From contig NC_068557.1 in assembly GCF_022201045.2 (NCBI RefSeq), positions 744,001-808,000 on the forward strand: a DNA stretch of 64,000 bases, written 5' to 3'. The translations under genes were made by a program, and so were the position numbers. The DNA is from Citrus sinensis. Lineage: Eukaryota > Streptophyta > Magnoliopsida > Sapindales > Rutaceae. Under the pieces are notes generated by a model. It had not been told where the DNA came from. It ran no database searches and saw nothing but the letters and a program-made list of their open reading frames with translations. This document shows positions 46,894-58,845 of this stretch, piece by piece (the first letter of the stretch is position 1; every line of letters begins with the position of its first letter).

Positions 46894-48268
46894 TATCTCA
46901 TTATTATACTGCTGCATTAATTAACGTTTTTTGTCTTATAGGACGACATTGTAGGTTGACATGCAGCACATGACACATTTTGGGTTTTGAAAACAATTAA
47001 ATATTGTGAGAACCGTCCACGAGATTAATCATCGAAGTGTGGAAAGGCATATACTATACATTTGAGAGAATATCATGATTTAAGGTATTAAAGTAACTTT
47101 CTGCCCGGCTGTGATTGTCTATAAGTAATTAATCATCGAAGTGTTGAAAGGCATATATTATACAACAATCAATATGAATCTAGGGCCACATATTATATTT
47201 CTTAGTAACCGCATCTTAATTTTACAGGATCAATCAATTAAACGTAGGTGATTATTGCTATAGCAATATAGCATTATAATGAGATTGCTCTCCCATTTTG
47301 ATCCTTTCAGATATACATTATTGGTACACATACAAGAAACATGACTATATTGAATATTAATTAATATCATGCTATTTTCATAAATGCTTGTATAAACACA
47401 TGTTTTTGTTAGATTTAGTTGTCTTACTAACGGGTATTGGGTAGGCTTACTATTCACTATGTCCCCTCTTAATTTATTTACACCCTTCTATTTAATTTTT
47501 ATGCTTCAATAAGTTTCCTCATTGCACGAGGCTTGCTTATAAAAGAAAAAGAAAAAGAAAAAGAAGACTCATATGAAGAATAAAAAATTTTAAAACTCAA
47601 AGTGAGGCATGCGCCCCATCTCATCCTACAATGACTTTAGTTCGCCCAGGTATCATATTATAAAAATAGGCAGACGGGTGCTGTTGTAATGCACACAACT
47701 AGCTACCTAATACTGTTGGTCAAACACTAAGAGAAAAAATTAAATACTATTATTAGTAATATTTCAACTTGCGGAATGCGGACAATACTAACTGATTAAT
47801 TTTACCATAATAAATAACAATCAAATGCCACAATCTTCTTTTTAATATTTTATCATCAAATCTTATATGTATTGATTATTGATTTATGGTTCATTAGTGG
47901 GTCCCCGAAAGCAGATTCAATTGTTGACACCCAATTCTTTTCTTTTAGCACTATTGGACTAAGTTCTGAGTTTGAACAACTAAGAAAAGGAAAAATAAAA
48001 TAAAATTAAGAGTGATAGTATCAGCTACACTTGCAAATCCAACTAACAGCTAGCCTGTTCAGATTCTTTCAATAAATAAATAAAAGACCAGTCGTAATTG
48101 AACAACTATGAAGAATAAAAAATTATCGAAACCCAAAAAGAGGCATGTGCCCGATCTCATCCAGCAAAGGCTTTAATCCGCCCATGCATCATAATATATA
48201 AATAGGATTAGGTCTGTTGTTGTTGTATGCACAAGACTCCCCCCAGCTACTTGCTAAGGAAACAAGGA
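46894..48268. other. Upstream region of P450 copy C with a vestigial second P450 promoter
   Basis: From 47170 this pairs inverted with 42823-43925. At about 47645-47715 a TATA-like stretch plus 5'-leader-like sequence (AATGCACACAACTAGCTACC) resembles the 5' end of the P450 genes but is not followed by coding sequence. It is also present inverted near 43385-43450. The working TATA (ATATATAAATAGG) is near 48193-48206. Confidence 0.6.
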
Positions 48269-50077
48269 ATGGCTTTACTTGTTCTTGTGATCCTTTTTTG
48301 TCTTCCCATCTTTCTATTGTTTTTTCTCCAAAAACACAGAAAAAACACAAGCGCTAAACTTCCACCTGGCCCTCCTGGTCTCCCCCTAATCGGTAACCTA
48401 CACCAGCTCGATGCCACAAACCTTGCATTTTGTTTTTGGAAACTTTCTAAACAATATGGTCCCATCTTTTCTCTGCGTCTTGGTTTTAGACCAACCATAG
48501 TAATTTCTTCAGCAAAATTGGCTAAAGAGGCCTTCAAAACTCACGATCTTCAATTTTCTAGCAGGCCAGTTTTGAGTGGCACGCAAAAGTTATCTTACAA
48601 TTTCTTGGGTCTCACTCTGACTCCACATTATGAGAGCTGGAGAGAGATGAAGAAAAAATTTGTCACCCATATGCTTAGCGCTAATAGAACTGAGCAATTT
48701 CGTCAAGTTCAAACAGATGAGATTTTCCGTATGATTGAAAAAATATCAAAATTAAGCGCAGCACCTGCTGCTGCTGATAATGATTATGTCTCATCGGAAG
48801 CACCTATCAACCTGAGCGAGATGGCGATGACTCTTATACGTAATATTATTTTTCGAGTTGGTTTTGGCAAGAGGTTCGAAGATGAAGGCACGGCAACTGT
48901 AAGTAGACTCCATTCTGTTTTTGCGGAGACTCAGGCCATGGTGGGGAGAGTCTTTTTCAGAGATTGTTTGCCTTTCGTGGGATGTTGGCTCGATAGTCTC
49001 ACAGGATGGAATCGTCGCCTCAGAAATAATTTCAGTGATTGTGATAAAGTTTATCAGCAACTCATCGAGGACCATTTGGATCCAAAGCGACCAAAAGTTG
49101 CTGAGCAAGAGGACTTAATTGATGTTTTACTTGGTGAGATGAAAACTGCTGACGATCATCAAACGTTTGATAGTATCAAATCGACGATCATGGTACTATG
49201 TTTTTTTAACTCAAAATTAATTTAAATTCTTAGCTGTCCCCAGCACTTAGCCAGAGTTTTCAAGGAACTTTAATTAGCTGACAATCTGTATACGAATCAT
49301 GAAGTAGGGGTCTAACAAATTAATTTGGGTTCTTCGCTCCTCTTATCTTTTTTTTTTTTAAATTAAACTCTCAGCGTTTTTTCTTTTTCTAATTAGATAA
49401 AAAAATTAATCTTTCCTGATGTATATGTTTAATTATTTATTTTTGTTTTTATTTATTTATTTTTTTGCAAGCAGGAAAATATAGCTGCCACTGACACAAT
49501 TAAAGTTACACTCGAATGGGCTATGACCAACCTAATGAAGAATGCTGAAGCAATGAAGAAGGTTCAAAAAGAAGTAAGATATGTGGTAAAAGATAAAGGC
49601 TTTGTAGATGAAGACGATCTTACAAGATTAGAGTATCTTAAGGCTGTAGTCAAAGAGACAATGAGATTTCAACCAGCGGCTCAATTCCTCCCAAGAGAAA
49701 CCACAGAAAGGTGCGTTATCGATGGTTATCACATACCAGCTAAGACAACGGTTTTCGTTAATGTGCTGGCAATAGGAAGGGACGGCCAAGTTTGGGATAA
49801 ACCAGACGAATTTATTCCTGAGAGATTTGTGGGCTCTAATATTGATATGGGAGGTCAAAACTTTGAATTTATCCCATTTGGTGCCGGTAGAAGAATTTGT
49901 GCAGGATTACCCATAGCAATGCCGATTGTGGAGCTTGCACTTGCCAATCTTCTTTACAAATTTGATTGGACAATGCCGCGTGGAATGGAGATTGATGACT
50001 TGGATTATGATGTTAGGCCCGGATTTACCCAGCACAAGAAGAATCCTCTCTTGCTTGCAGCTACCAAGTTTATATGA
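48269..50077 (+). CDS. Cytochrome P450, CYP71 clan (copy C), intact, two exons
   Basis: Exon 1 is 48269-49192 and exon 2 is 49475-50077, with a phase-0 GT-AG intron, giving 508 residues. It has a membrane anchor, PPGPPGLP hinge, I-helix AATDT (312-316), ExxR as ETMR, FIPERF, and heme loop PFGAGRRICAG with Cys450. Compared with copies A and D it has an extra Ala-rich loop (KLSAAPAAADNDY). It also has Leu406 where all other copies have Trp (NVLAIGRD against NVWAIGRD), a position usually conserved. I prefer the ATG at 48269 (MALL) because it is shared by all copies; an in-frame ATG at 48227 would add 14 residues before the anchor. It should be an ER-bound monooxygenase with unknown substrate. 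Confidence 0.92.
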
Positions 50078-51171
50078 AGACTTGGATTGTTCGCGTTTAT
50101 ATGTATTTCTTGTTTGAGGATCATAATAATAACTGCAAGGGTGATTTTCTGCTTTCATTTAAAAGTGAGTAATGTTAGGGATCTCAGCTTTTTAGTCCTA
50201 ACGTGAGTCTTAATTTACATGTTATTTATTTATTTATTAGATAATAAAATAAATAATGAATAATTACATTCATCGTCTAATAAATGAATGATTCATAATA
50301 TTAAGATTCAAGTTATGAATCAAATATTGAGATTTCAAACATTATTGATTAAGAGTATGGTTCATTATGTTTCTCTAAAATGTTGTCTCATTTTGTTGTT
50401 CCTTTTTATATTTAAATAAAATTCTATCCCAAACGGAATCATTCACGTTAAAAACTAATAATAATAATACTAACAAGAAAGATTTTTCCTTGGAATTTCT
50501 TTAATGTCCAATAAAATTTAAAAAAAATTGTATAAGTTTTCATAAAATAATCAATTTTGATATTGCTAAGCTCTTTTCCATGTCCTGAACATCAGTTGAT
50601 GCCATTGGATCTTGGATTTCTTAACAGCTAATTAAAATATTTTATGAAAGAGAAACAAATTGAATAATTTATTTTTGTGTAAATTAAAGATAAAACAATA
50701 AAGTGGAAGGCAAAAGTTTTCGTAGTTGGAGGTTGCTTGATCATTAATGTGGTTCTAAATTTTTATTGTTTTCTATGATATTTTAAATATTTACCAAAAA
50801 AAAAGGGTGATTTGCTTGAGCCTACATAGGAATTAGGTAGCTCCGCCTTTGGGCCTAAGGGCCTTCTCATACTATAACGGGAACGTCATCCGCCCACATA
50901 TCATACAACTCATGGATTTAGGTTCAATACTGGGCTAATCAGTGTTTAATTCTTCATAATTTTCCACCATAATTTTCTAACATGCGTGAATATATAGTAG
51001 TATATAGTTAAAATCTAATTAGTTTTATATTCTTAAGCAATAATCACCAATTGTATTTAAAAAAAAGTCAATAAAAAGGTCGGATCAACACATTATAAAT
51101 AGGTAGGCAGAGGTGTGTTGTTAATTTGTATTGCACATAACTAACTAGCTAATTGCTCCAAATGAAAAAAA

Positions 51172-51240
51172 ATGGCTTTAACCATTCTTGTCGTCCTTTT
51201 TTTCTCTTCTGATTCTATTACTTATTCCCCCAAAAGAGTC
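51172..51240 (+). pseudogene. P450 N-terminal fragment
   Basis: ATG at 51172 starts a MALTILVVLFF anchor like the other copies, preceded by the same TATA and leader type. Homology ends after about 23 codons. It mirrors the fragment at 39786-39860. There is no hinge or rest of the enzyme. Confidence 0.7.
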
Positions 51241-51360
51241 TTGTTATTTGTTATAAAAACCGAAAAACTAACAACTTTTAAATTTTCACACATTAGTCCT
51301 GCACCTAAAAATTTTCAATTGCATTACTGCTTCTAGATGCCACAATTTGTTTAGAATTCA

Positions 51361-52036
51361 TTTTTTTTTTTGAAAGGGAAATAAACTTTCAATAATTGAA
51401 AGAAGCAAACAAGGACATAAGTTCTTAAGGGTATGAACCCATCCAAACAACATTTTCACATTTCTCTATTGCTAACTTAGCTAGAAAGTGAGCAATTGCA
51501 TTATAAGATCTAGGTATGTATTGAACTTTAATCTGAGTAAAATTCTTCATTAAGCTTTGAATTGCTGCCACTACCCAGAAAATCTCTTTCATGTTGTTCT
51601 GTCTGTTGTTCACAAAACCTACTACCTCTTGAGAATTTGTCTCTACAATTAAGGAGGGTAGCTTTGCATTCCCAGCAACCTGTAGACTGAATTCCATAGC
51701 TTCTGCCTCTACATAGGCCACATCTCCACAAAATTTTGAACAATTAATTGCTGCAACCACTACAATTCCCTTGGCATTGCTAAAAACTAGTCCCAAGTCT
51801 GATATTTGCTTGTCTCGGTTTGTGGCTGCATCCACATTTAGCTTAAAATAACCAGCTAGAGGAGGGGACCAATTTTGTTGTGCCTTACATGTCTGCTGAT
51901 CCATGTGAATTAGTGCTGGCACATGGGTTTGTTTATAGGCCTTTAGGATAGCTTTAGCTTTTGCCAGCACGATCTGGGGTTCTTCCTTCTTCAGCTTAAA
52001 AATAAACTGGTTCCTTGCACTCCAAATCCCCCAACG
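51361..52036 (-). mobile_element. 5'-truncated LINE, 676 bp, with 16-bp target duplication
   Basis: The minus strand ends in an A-tail (T-run at 51361-51371), and the 16-bp duplication ATTTGTTTAGAATTCA flanks it exactly (51345-51360 and 52037-52052). The frame at about 52035-51425 encodes the end of the reverse-transcriptase C-terminal region (WGIWSARNQFIF) and an RNase H domain (RVT_3 type). RNase H landmarks are LNVDAA, YVEAEAMEFSL and IVETNSQ. The third catalytic site reads Asn where Asp is usual (ETDS). As a 5'-truncated copy it is immobile. Confidence 0.9.
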
Positions 52037-52052
52037 ATTTGTTTAGAATTCA

Positions 52053-53591
52053 AGCACCTATAAATTCAAGCACTTATTCTCTTTATACACACAAACAACA
52101 ACAAATTGAAAGAAAAGTTTTTTGGATTGTGTGATTGAATTTGAGGCACAATAGCTTTAATAGGAAATAAAGACAATTGCCTGCTTTGTAAAACTCTTAA
52201 TTTGAAAACCTGTTTATAACACGATTAATTATTCAATTAATTATACTAATTTACTTATATTTTAATTGATAGATATGTGCTGAATTGCCATCTCTATTGT
52301 TGTGCACGTGCGATGTTAGCAAGAGAGAATAAATAGAAAATAGTTATTTTTTAGTTTATTTTTACTAAGGAAATATTTAAATTATTTCAAATAAAGTAAT
52401 TGTTCAGAATTTAACCTTCTCTCAGTTAAGTTAATGAAAGATCTCAACCATATGGGTGTGTGCTGATGACTATTTGAACTGTTGGGGTGGAGTAACAAAC
52501 ATCAATTTATTTAAGTGTGTAATTAAATTTATTCTTTTTATTTAAGGATAAAAACTCAACCAAAAATACAAACTCATTGTTCAAACAAATAAAAATTATT
52601 TTACAAATTCATAAACTAACACTTTATTACATAATTAAATAATTGATAGCATGTTAAATAAATCTTATGTTACAAAAGAAAATTAACTACATAGAATATC
52701 AAATTAAATTTATTTCTGTATTTTGTACATTACATTTACTTGAGATAGTAAAATCTCTTGTGTTGGAATAAAAAAAGTTATGGGGTTTGAACCTTGGTCA
52801 CATGGTTGAGAGGAAATTGGTTGCTGTTATGTTAAAATTAAAAAAAAAATCATATTTATATTTATCATTAATTATGGTTCATAAATAATATACGTAGTTT
52901 AACTATATAATAAATTAGTTAATTTTTTAATGAATAATTAATTTATTAATTGAAATATATATTAATAAATGTAAGAATAAGTTATTTAATTGGAAATCTA
53001 GTTCAATAGTGTAAAAAAAATTCGAATATTATGGACTTATATGTCATAATTTTAAAAATTTTGATTTTTCTTATTTTGTATGAACAAGAAGGGCTTTTAA
53101 TGTTAATAACCTAAAATCACATCTAAGCCATTATACAACTTTTGGGTTACACGCAACGGTGAATTTGAAAAAGACAAAAAGTGGGGCACCAAACCTCAAG
53201 GGTAACGTAGTTGGACCATTTCAAGAATGATAATCGAAAGAATGTGAGCATTTTGTTGCCTCATTTCGATTAAAATTTTTTTGAGAAAGATGAAACTTTT
53301 GAACTTTCTCTTAAAAAAAAAAGAAAAAAAATCTAAGATATAAGTTGAAATTGGAAAACTCTACTATACAGTATACACGGTCGCCCAATTACATGATGCG
53401 CTTTTCAAGGCCTGGTCTCCGAAAAATAAAGTTTGGCTTGGGCTTTTCAAGGCCTGGGCTTCCCCGAAAACAGTGTTTGGGCCCAACCCATTTTCCTCCC
53501 CAAAATGCGACCGTGAAATTTTGAAATATGACCAAGCTTATTTCAGCCTGCCCAGTCATCAAGCTTACGATGCTCCACACTCTATTAATTA
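52053..53591. other. Intergenic AT-rich DNA, no gene recognised
   Basis: Nothing supportable. The stretch 53390-53575 is richer in GC and may be a transposon piece. From 53592 the inverted 3' flank of the OMT begins. Confidence 0.5.
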
Positions 53592-54182
53592 ATCATTTTC
53601 CAAATGATCATTTTTAAACAACCTCAAATCCCTCTGTCAGTAAACAATTCTACTATCTTTCTCTAATTTTTTTTTTCAATATTTTATGCCTATAGTCGTA
53701 CTTGTGATTTTATTTTTTTTCAAATAATTTGTTTTATTAATCAATTTGCAAACCTTATTGTCACTTACAATACAGCAAATTGTATTCAATCCACCAATTG
53801 GGAAAAATTTTAAATCTTATCCTATCAACCAATCCACCAGATTGAAAAAAAAAATATGAATTGGAATTTCCAGAACTGGGTGCACTGGTTTGGACTATGA
53901 GCACCTATAGCTGGATATTTTGTAAAGCACAATTATGAGAAATGAAGCAAATTATTTTTAATAAATCTCAATAAGAGGCGGGTTTATTATTACTATAAGA
54001 AATGAAATTATAAAAGTCATGGAGGAACAAAATGAACAATGCCTAGAAATTATTGGAACGTGGGAAGAGATAGAACTGTTGATCAGACAGAATAAGGACA
54101 GGATTCTGTCATTTAATTTAAAAAAAAGGAAAAGAAAATGCATGCGAACCATAAAATGACCAGCACTCGTAAATCGTAATGC

Positions 54183-55995
54183 TTAGATCGTTTTGTAGAA
54201 TTCAATAACCCAATAGAAGTAAACACGACATATAACTTTCATATCTGCAAATCCAACTCCTGTTGCCAAGGCCTTGAACTCCGCCAATGTCCTCTCCTTT
54301 GCTCCGGGAAATAGATTGGAGAGGTGTACGTCAAGACTTGCTATATTCTTGCTTACAATATCAGTCTCGGGGAATTCTGGCACTATTGATTCCACCAAAA
54401 TGACCTTTCCGGATTCCGGTATTGCTTCGTAGCAGTTCTTCAGTATCTTCGAACAGTCTTCATCGCTCCAGTCATGTAGTATCCACTGAGAGATTAATTT
54501 ATATGAAAATTTCGTGAAATTTCAAAATTTTCGGAATTGACATACGTAATCAATATTTTATTTTCTATTTCAATAATTAAATATTAAGTAGAGAATTAAC
54601 CTTCATGAAAATAGCTTGTCCTTTAGGAACTTCAACAAACATATCACCTCCAACATGCTCCACACCTTCACGAGAATTAAAACACAAGGGAAAAATGAAA
54701 TTATCGTTGTTTTTAAAATGATAATTAATTGAAAAAAATTTTACGTAAGAGAAGGATCTACAAAATTAAATAAGCTGGCAACGAGTGACGTATACGTGAA
54801 TAATTATATACCTGGACAAGAGGGTGCATGTTTGAGGACATGAGGTAAATCAAAGTTAATCCCCCTTAATTGTGGATATTTAGAAACAACTGATTTAAGA
54901 TTTGCACCTAAGCCACCGGCAACATCCACCAATTGGTTCAGCCCTTCAAATCCCTTGTAGATCTCAAGAATTTCCTTCATGACTATAGTTGTGTGATTGT
55001 GCATTGATTGATTGAAGAGGTTATTTATTCTTTCATCTTTGGCAGCAGCCGCGAATCCATCCATTCCATTATGTGCCTTCATAAATGGTACCGACCCTTC
55101 CAATAAAGCATCCTTCGCGCAGGACCTGTCGGAAGATATCATGCACACATATGAGTATTAATTAATTGAGTGCATATATTATATTATAACGTCTACAGAT
55201 ACAATTAATGTGAGTACAAGGAAATTAGAATACAAATTACCAAGAATCCATACTAATTTTGTCCTGAATTATGAGCAGAGTGGGAGCAAGAGAAACTCCA
55301 TCTTTATTTGGAACAAAATATTTGGAAACTGGTGTCAAGCCATATAATCTCTGAACACTTCCGTCTTTGTTCGAGACAAGATTACATGTGAGAAAAGAGT
55401 AACTGGCTAGGAGGCGTAGCATTCTGTCCAGTATTATTGGGGTTTTTTTGTTATTTGTGGGCAGCTGAGAGGCAATCTCTGAAGACGAGAGTTGAGTTGG
55501 GCTAACTTTCGCCATTATCTCCAACAAACCAAGCTCAGTGGCAGATTTCATGGTCATCGGAAGTACTGCGCCGGAAGCGAGTTCCATGGCCAACAAGAAG
55601 TCTTGCCCAAAGGCTATTGGTTCAAGGAAAAGTGTTAGAGCATAATGAGCTTTGGAGCCAATTTTGTCGAGAATTATAGCAAAGGCTGCATGAGTGAAGA
55701 AATTTAGTGAGATTGTTGCATGCTCAAAATGGCGAAAACGATTTAACGGTATAATTAGATCTGAGTTATGTAAGGGTATTCGGAAGCCCCAATAAAGCTC
55801 AGAGGCTATAAAGATTGAGCTCACTGCCATTAAGGAGAAGAGCTCTATGTGCCTTATTATTTTTGAAGGAAACCATGGGGGAGATGTGAAGGAATTTGGG
55901 TGTAGAGAATGGAGCTTGATGTTATTAAAAAGACGCCATAAACCAAGTGAAGAGAAGGTGAAGCCTAGGGCTACATGCCCAAATAATTTAGTCAT
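54183..55995 (-). CDS. Chimeric gene: TMEM45-like N-terminus fused in frame to a complete O-methyltransferase
   Basis: Exons 55995-55241, 55125-54812, 54665-54601 and 54485-54183 join without stop to 478 residues. Residues 1-131 match the TMEM45-like protein at 6009 (a few substitutions) and include about three hydrophobic segments. Residues from 131 on match the OMT at 33650 from its Gln19 on, so only 18 OMT residues are lost. The SAM loop VDVAGGLG (about 318-325), catalytic His382 in HDWSD, and both conserved glutamates remain. Exon lengths 2-4 equal those of the intact OMT. The junction lies in GCAAGA (55601-55606), present in both parents. The intron-2 acceptor is weaker (GTGAAG instead of TTGCAG) but keeps AG. 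The TMEM45 promoter drives it, without the CACTA insertion. It could be a membrane-tethered methyltransferase, or a non-functional product or misassembly. Confidence 0.82.
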
Positions 55996-57090
55996 AATCT
56001 ACTTTAAGTTTTCCCTAGACCAAAACTATATTGTTTAATGATTTAAGATGGGAAAATCCTACCGTATATTTATATTGAAATGAAATAATTACGATGGTGA
56101 TTAAAAGAATCAAGTAAGATATTAAATCTTTTGCTTCTTGTTTTGCAATCTTGTGGCCTTTCCTCACTAGTTAATATTTAATGCTGCAATTATGCTTATG
56201 TGTTACAAATTGTATATCTTTTGTTATTATATGGATACCGTAATCAAAACTATAGAAGCAAAAGATTTCATTTTGCGAATACGCCAAATTAAGTACTGAC
56301 ACTTCTCTATTTTCAATTGAATTTTAAAGTATCCATTTATTGTCCACAAGTTACTCCTCAAGATAAAGTCAATGGCAAAATCATGAACATATATATATAA
56401 ATTTTCAAGAAAACAACATACAAAAAGTTATATAACAGAAACAATCACAAAACTATAATATTTAATAGAGCGTAGATTAAGTAATCGGATCAATTAATTA
56501 ATGGGTAATTCTTACTTTGGTCCTTGTTATATATGAGTGAGATATTGTTTAAGAAGTGTACTATTATTCTAAATCCGAGATATCATTTTGTGTCACCTAT
56601 GCTTAGAACATGTTTAACATAAACCTAAAATAACACTTGTGCCTCTGAGTTTTATTATAACTATAGATTAGTTTTTTTTTTAAAAAAAGAATTATAACAT
56701 ACCAAAATTTGACCCTTTTTTTAATATGGTACAAATCATTTGACTCTTTTTGTTTTAATATGGTACGATTCAATTGATATATTTACTATCAGAATTCAAT
56801 TGGGGGATCAATATCACTAAAACACATTCTAGTATTCAACCCTAAACTCAATCTACAAACTAGCGAGAGAGAAATCAATTCTCACCAAACTATAGATATA
56901 TGATTGTTAAAGAGAATGAGAGTCCCAGACTAGAAATCAGGTTCCGAATAGGACCAGTTGGGCTAGGAGCCCACTAACTAACTACATATACATTTAAAAG
57001 ACCATTTGCCACCACATATTCACTCATCACGTTTCACTGATAACACAATCTATGAGAAAATAGACATTGAATACCACACTCATACATACT
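55996..57090. repeat. Inverted-duplication arm with the uninterrupted TMEM45 upstream region
   Basis: Reverse complement of 6008-5838 plus 2549-1630. The CACTA target near 56165-56172 is empty. It serves as the upstream region of the fusion gene. Confidence 0.88.
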
Positions 57091-57580
57091 AGGACAAAAC
57101 TATGGTGCAACTGTGGTACCATACCACAGCTGCACCTAGCCATTAGATTTAGCTGCACACATGTACTGTAGGAAAAATATTTTCGACACCCGTCCTGTTT
57201 CAATTGGAAAAATCTAGCATTTATGTGGTCCACATCTGTCAATTATAGTGGGACTTAAAAGCGCTGCCAACCACAATTAATAGAGATTGAGAATTTCTCT
57301 ACACATCATCTTCTTATTTTTTGGTTTATAACTTTTAATTTATACATATAATAACTCAATTCAGATCGGCACAATTATCATATGACTTTTGTTATCTTAT
57401 ATGATCATATAAGATATATGATTCTTTCACAATTCTTAAATTTTAAGTAATGATTGTGGAAATAACATAATTTTATTATCTTATATTTTTATAATTGTTG
57501 GATTTTCATCAAACAGCTATAAAAGAATCATATATCTTACATAATTATGTAAGATAATAATCTCTTTATCATGTACTTTG
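57091..57580. other. No gene recognised
   Basis: AT-rich unique sequence between the duplicated arm and the Copia LTR. Imperfect inverted repeats around ATATGATTCTTTC (57415) and GAATCATATATC (57525) might fold, but no element is identified. Confidence 0.45.
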
Positions 57581-58845
57581 TGTTAAGATTAAATGATGAG
57601 TTGGATTATCGTTGCTTAGGTGGAGTGCTTAGTCAAGTGCTGAACTGGAATTCTGTTGTGTTAAGTTGTTGAATTCCCGCTAAGAGTTTGTTACGTTTTA
57701 GATTTGTTTCTAGCTCATGCTTTGCATGCTTTAGAAGATTCTAGGCTTCACTATAAATATCATTGTATCAATTCAGATTAATAAGATTTACAGAGCATCT
57801 TTTCAGTTTTCCAGAATTCCCTCTCGTTTATACTTTCCTTTATTTTCCTGCCAACCAAACAGATCTTATACATTTAACATGGTATCAGAGCTTATTTTCA
57901 GATCAATCTAATGGCCTTAACAAGTTCAAGTTCACAGCTAAATACTTCATTTACCTTCACCACTCCAATTAAGCTAGATCGCACTAATTACACGATCTGG
58001 AAGCAACAAGTGCTTTCGTCAATTCGTGGAAATGGATTGGAGAGCTATATTGATGGATCTAAAATCTGTCCTACTCAATATCTGTTTTCTGAGTCTAGAA
58101 TAGCTAGTTCTTCGAATACTGAAGCTCAAGCACAAGAAAATCCAGAATATGGAGCATGGAAGCGTCAAGATCAACTACTGCTGAACTGGATCATGTCCTC
58201 CATAAGTGTCGATATACTAAGCCTTGTGGTAAACTCTCAAACCTCTTTTGAACTTTGGAAAAGTCTAGAAAAGCAATTTGGATCTGAATCCATGGCAAAA
58301 AAGGTTCATCTGAAAATGCTTCTTAATAATTTGAGAAAAGGCTCTCTGTCAATGACTGAGTATTTTACTAAACTCAAAACAGTTACTGATGGTCTTGCAT
58401 TAGCTGGTAGTCCTGTTAGTGATATTGACTTCATAACTCATCTTATTACTGGATTAGATCATTCTTATTATCTGGTTGTTGTTTATGTCGAGGCCAATAT
58501 ATTGAACATGGATATGAGTGAAGCATATTCTATGTTGCTAACACATGAAGCTAGACTTGAGAATAATAAACTTAGTGAGAATAAGGAAATGAAAAGCAAT
58601 TATGCAGCAAATATAGCTCAATCTTGAAATTTTCAGAAGAAAGGGGGTAGTTCTAATAACTCTCAAGGGAACTGGCATTCTAATAACTCTCAAGGGAACT
58701 GGAATCAAGGCAGGGGTAATAACTGGAATTTTAATGGTGGAAGGAGTGGTTTTACTGAAAATGGAAGAGGAAATAACCAAGGACAAGGCAGGGGTAATAA
58801 CTGGAATGGTAACTTCAGGGGTAATTCTGGTGGTTTTAACAATGG
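57581..58845 (+). mobile_element. Copia-type LTR retrotransposon, truncated after gag
   Basis: A 299-bp LTR (57581-57879) begins TGTTAA and ends TTAACA. It is followed directly by the Met-tRNA primer site TGGTATCAGAGC (57880-57891) and the gag start at 57911. The element ends at about 58845, where the sequence switches to OMT exon 2. Protease, integrase, reverse transcriptase and the 3' LTR are all absent. A TATA-like CTATAAATATC lies inside the LTR near 57751. Confidence 0.9.
57911..58627 (+). pseudogene. Copia gag, truncated
   Basis: The 238-codon frame has the plant Copia gag layout: FTTPIKLDRTNYTIWKQQVL near the start, then LLLNWIMSSISVDILSLV and a SMTEYFTKLKTVTDGLALAG block. A TGA at 58625-58627 ends it, but the same frame continues with a Gly/Asn-rich tail to 58843, so the TGA looks premature. 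No zinc knuckle remains before the junction. Gag would form the retrotransposon particle. Confidence 0.85.

Larger units (their letters stand above)
47170..51240. repeat. Right arm of the ~4.1-kb inverted repeat
   Basis: Reverse complement of 39786-43925. It carries the intact P450 copy C and ends in a P450 N-terminal fragment that mirrors the one at 39786-39860. Confidence 0.9.

Noticed and set aside
52760-52860. Another SINE, from a B-box-like GGGTTTGAACC
   Set aside because: No convincing A-box at proper spacing and no flanking duplication.
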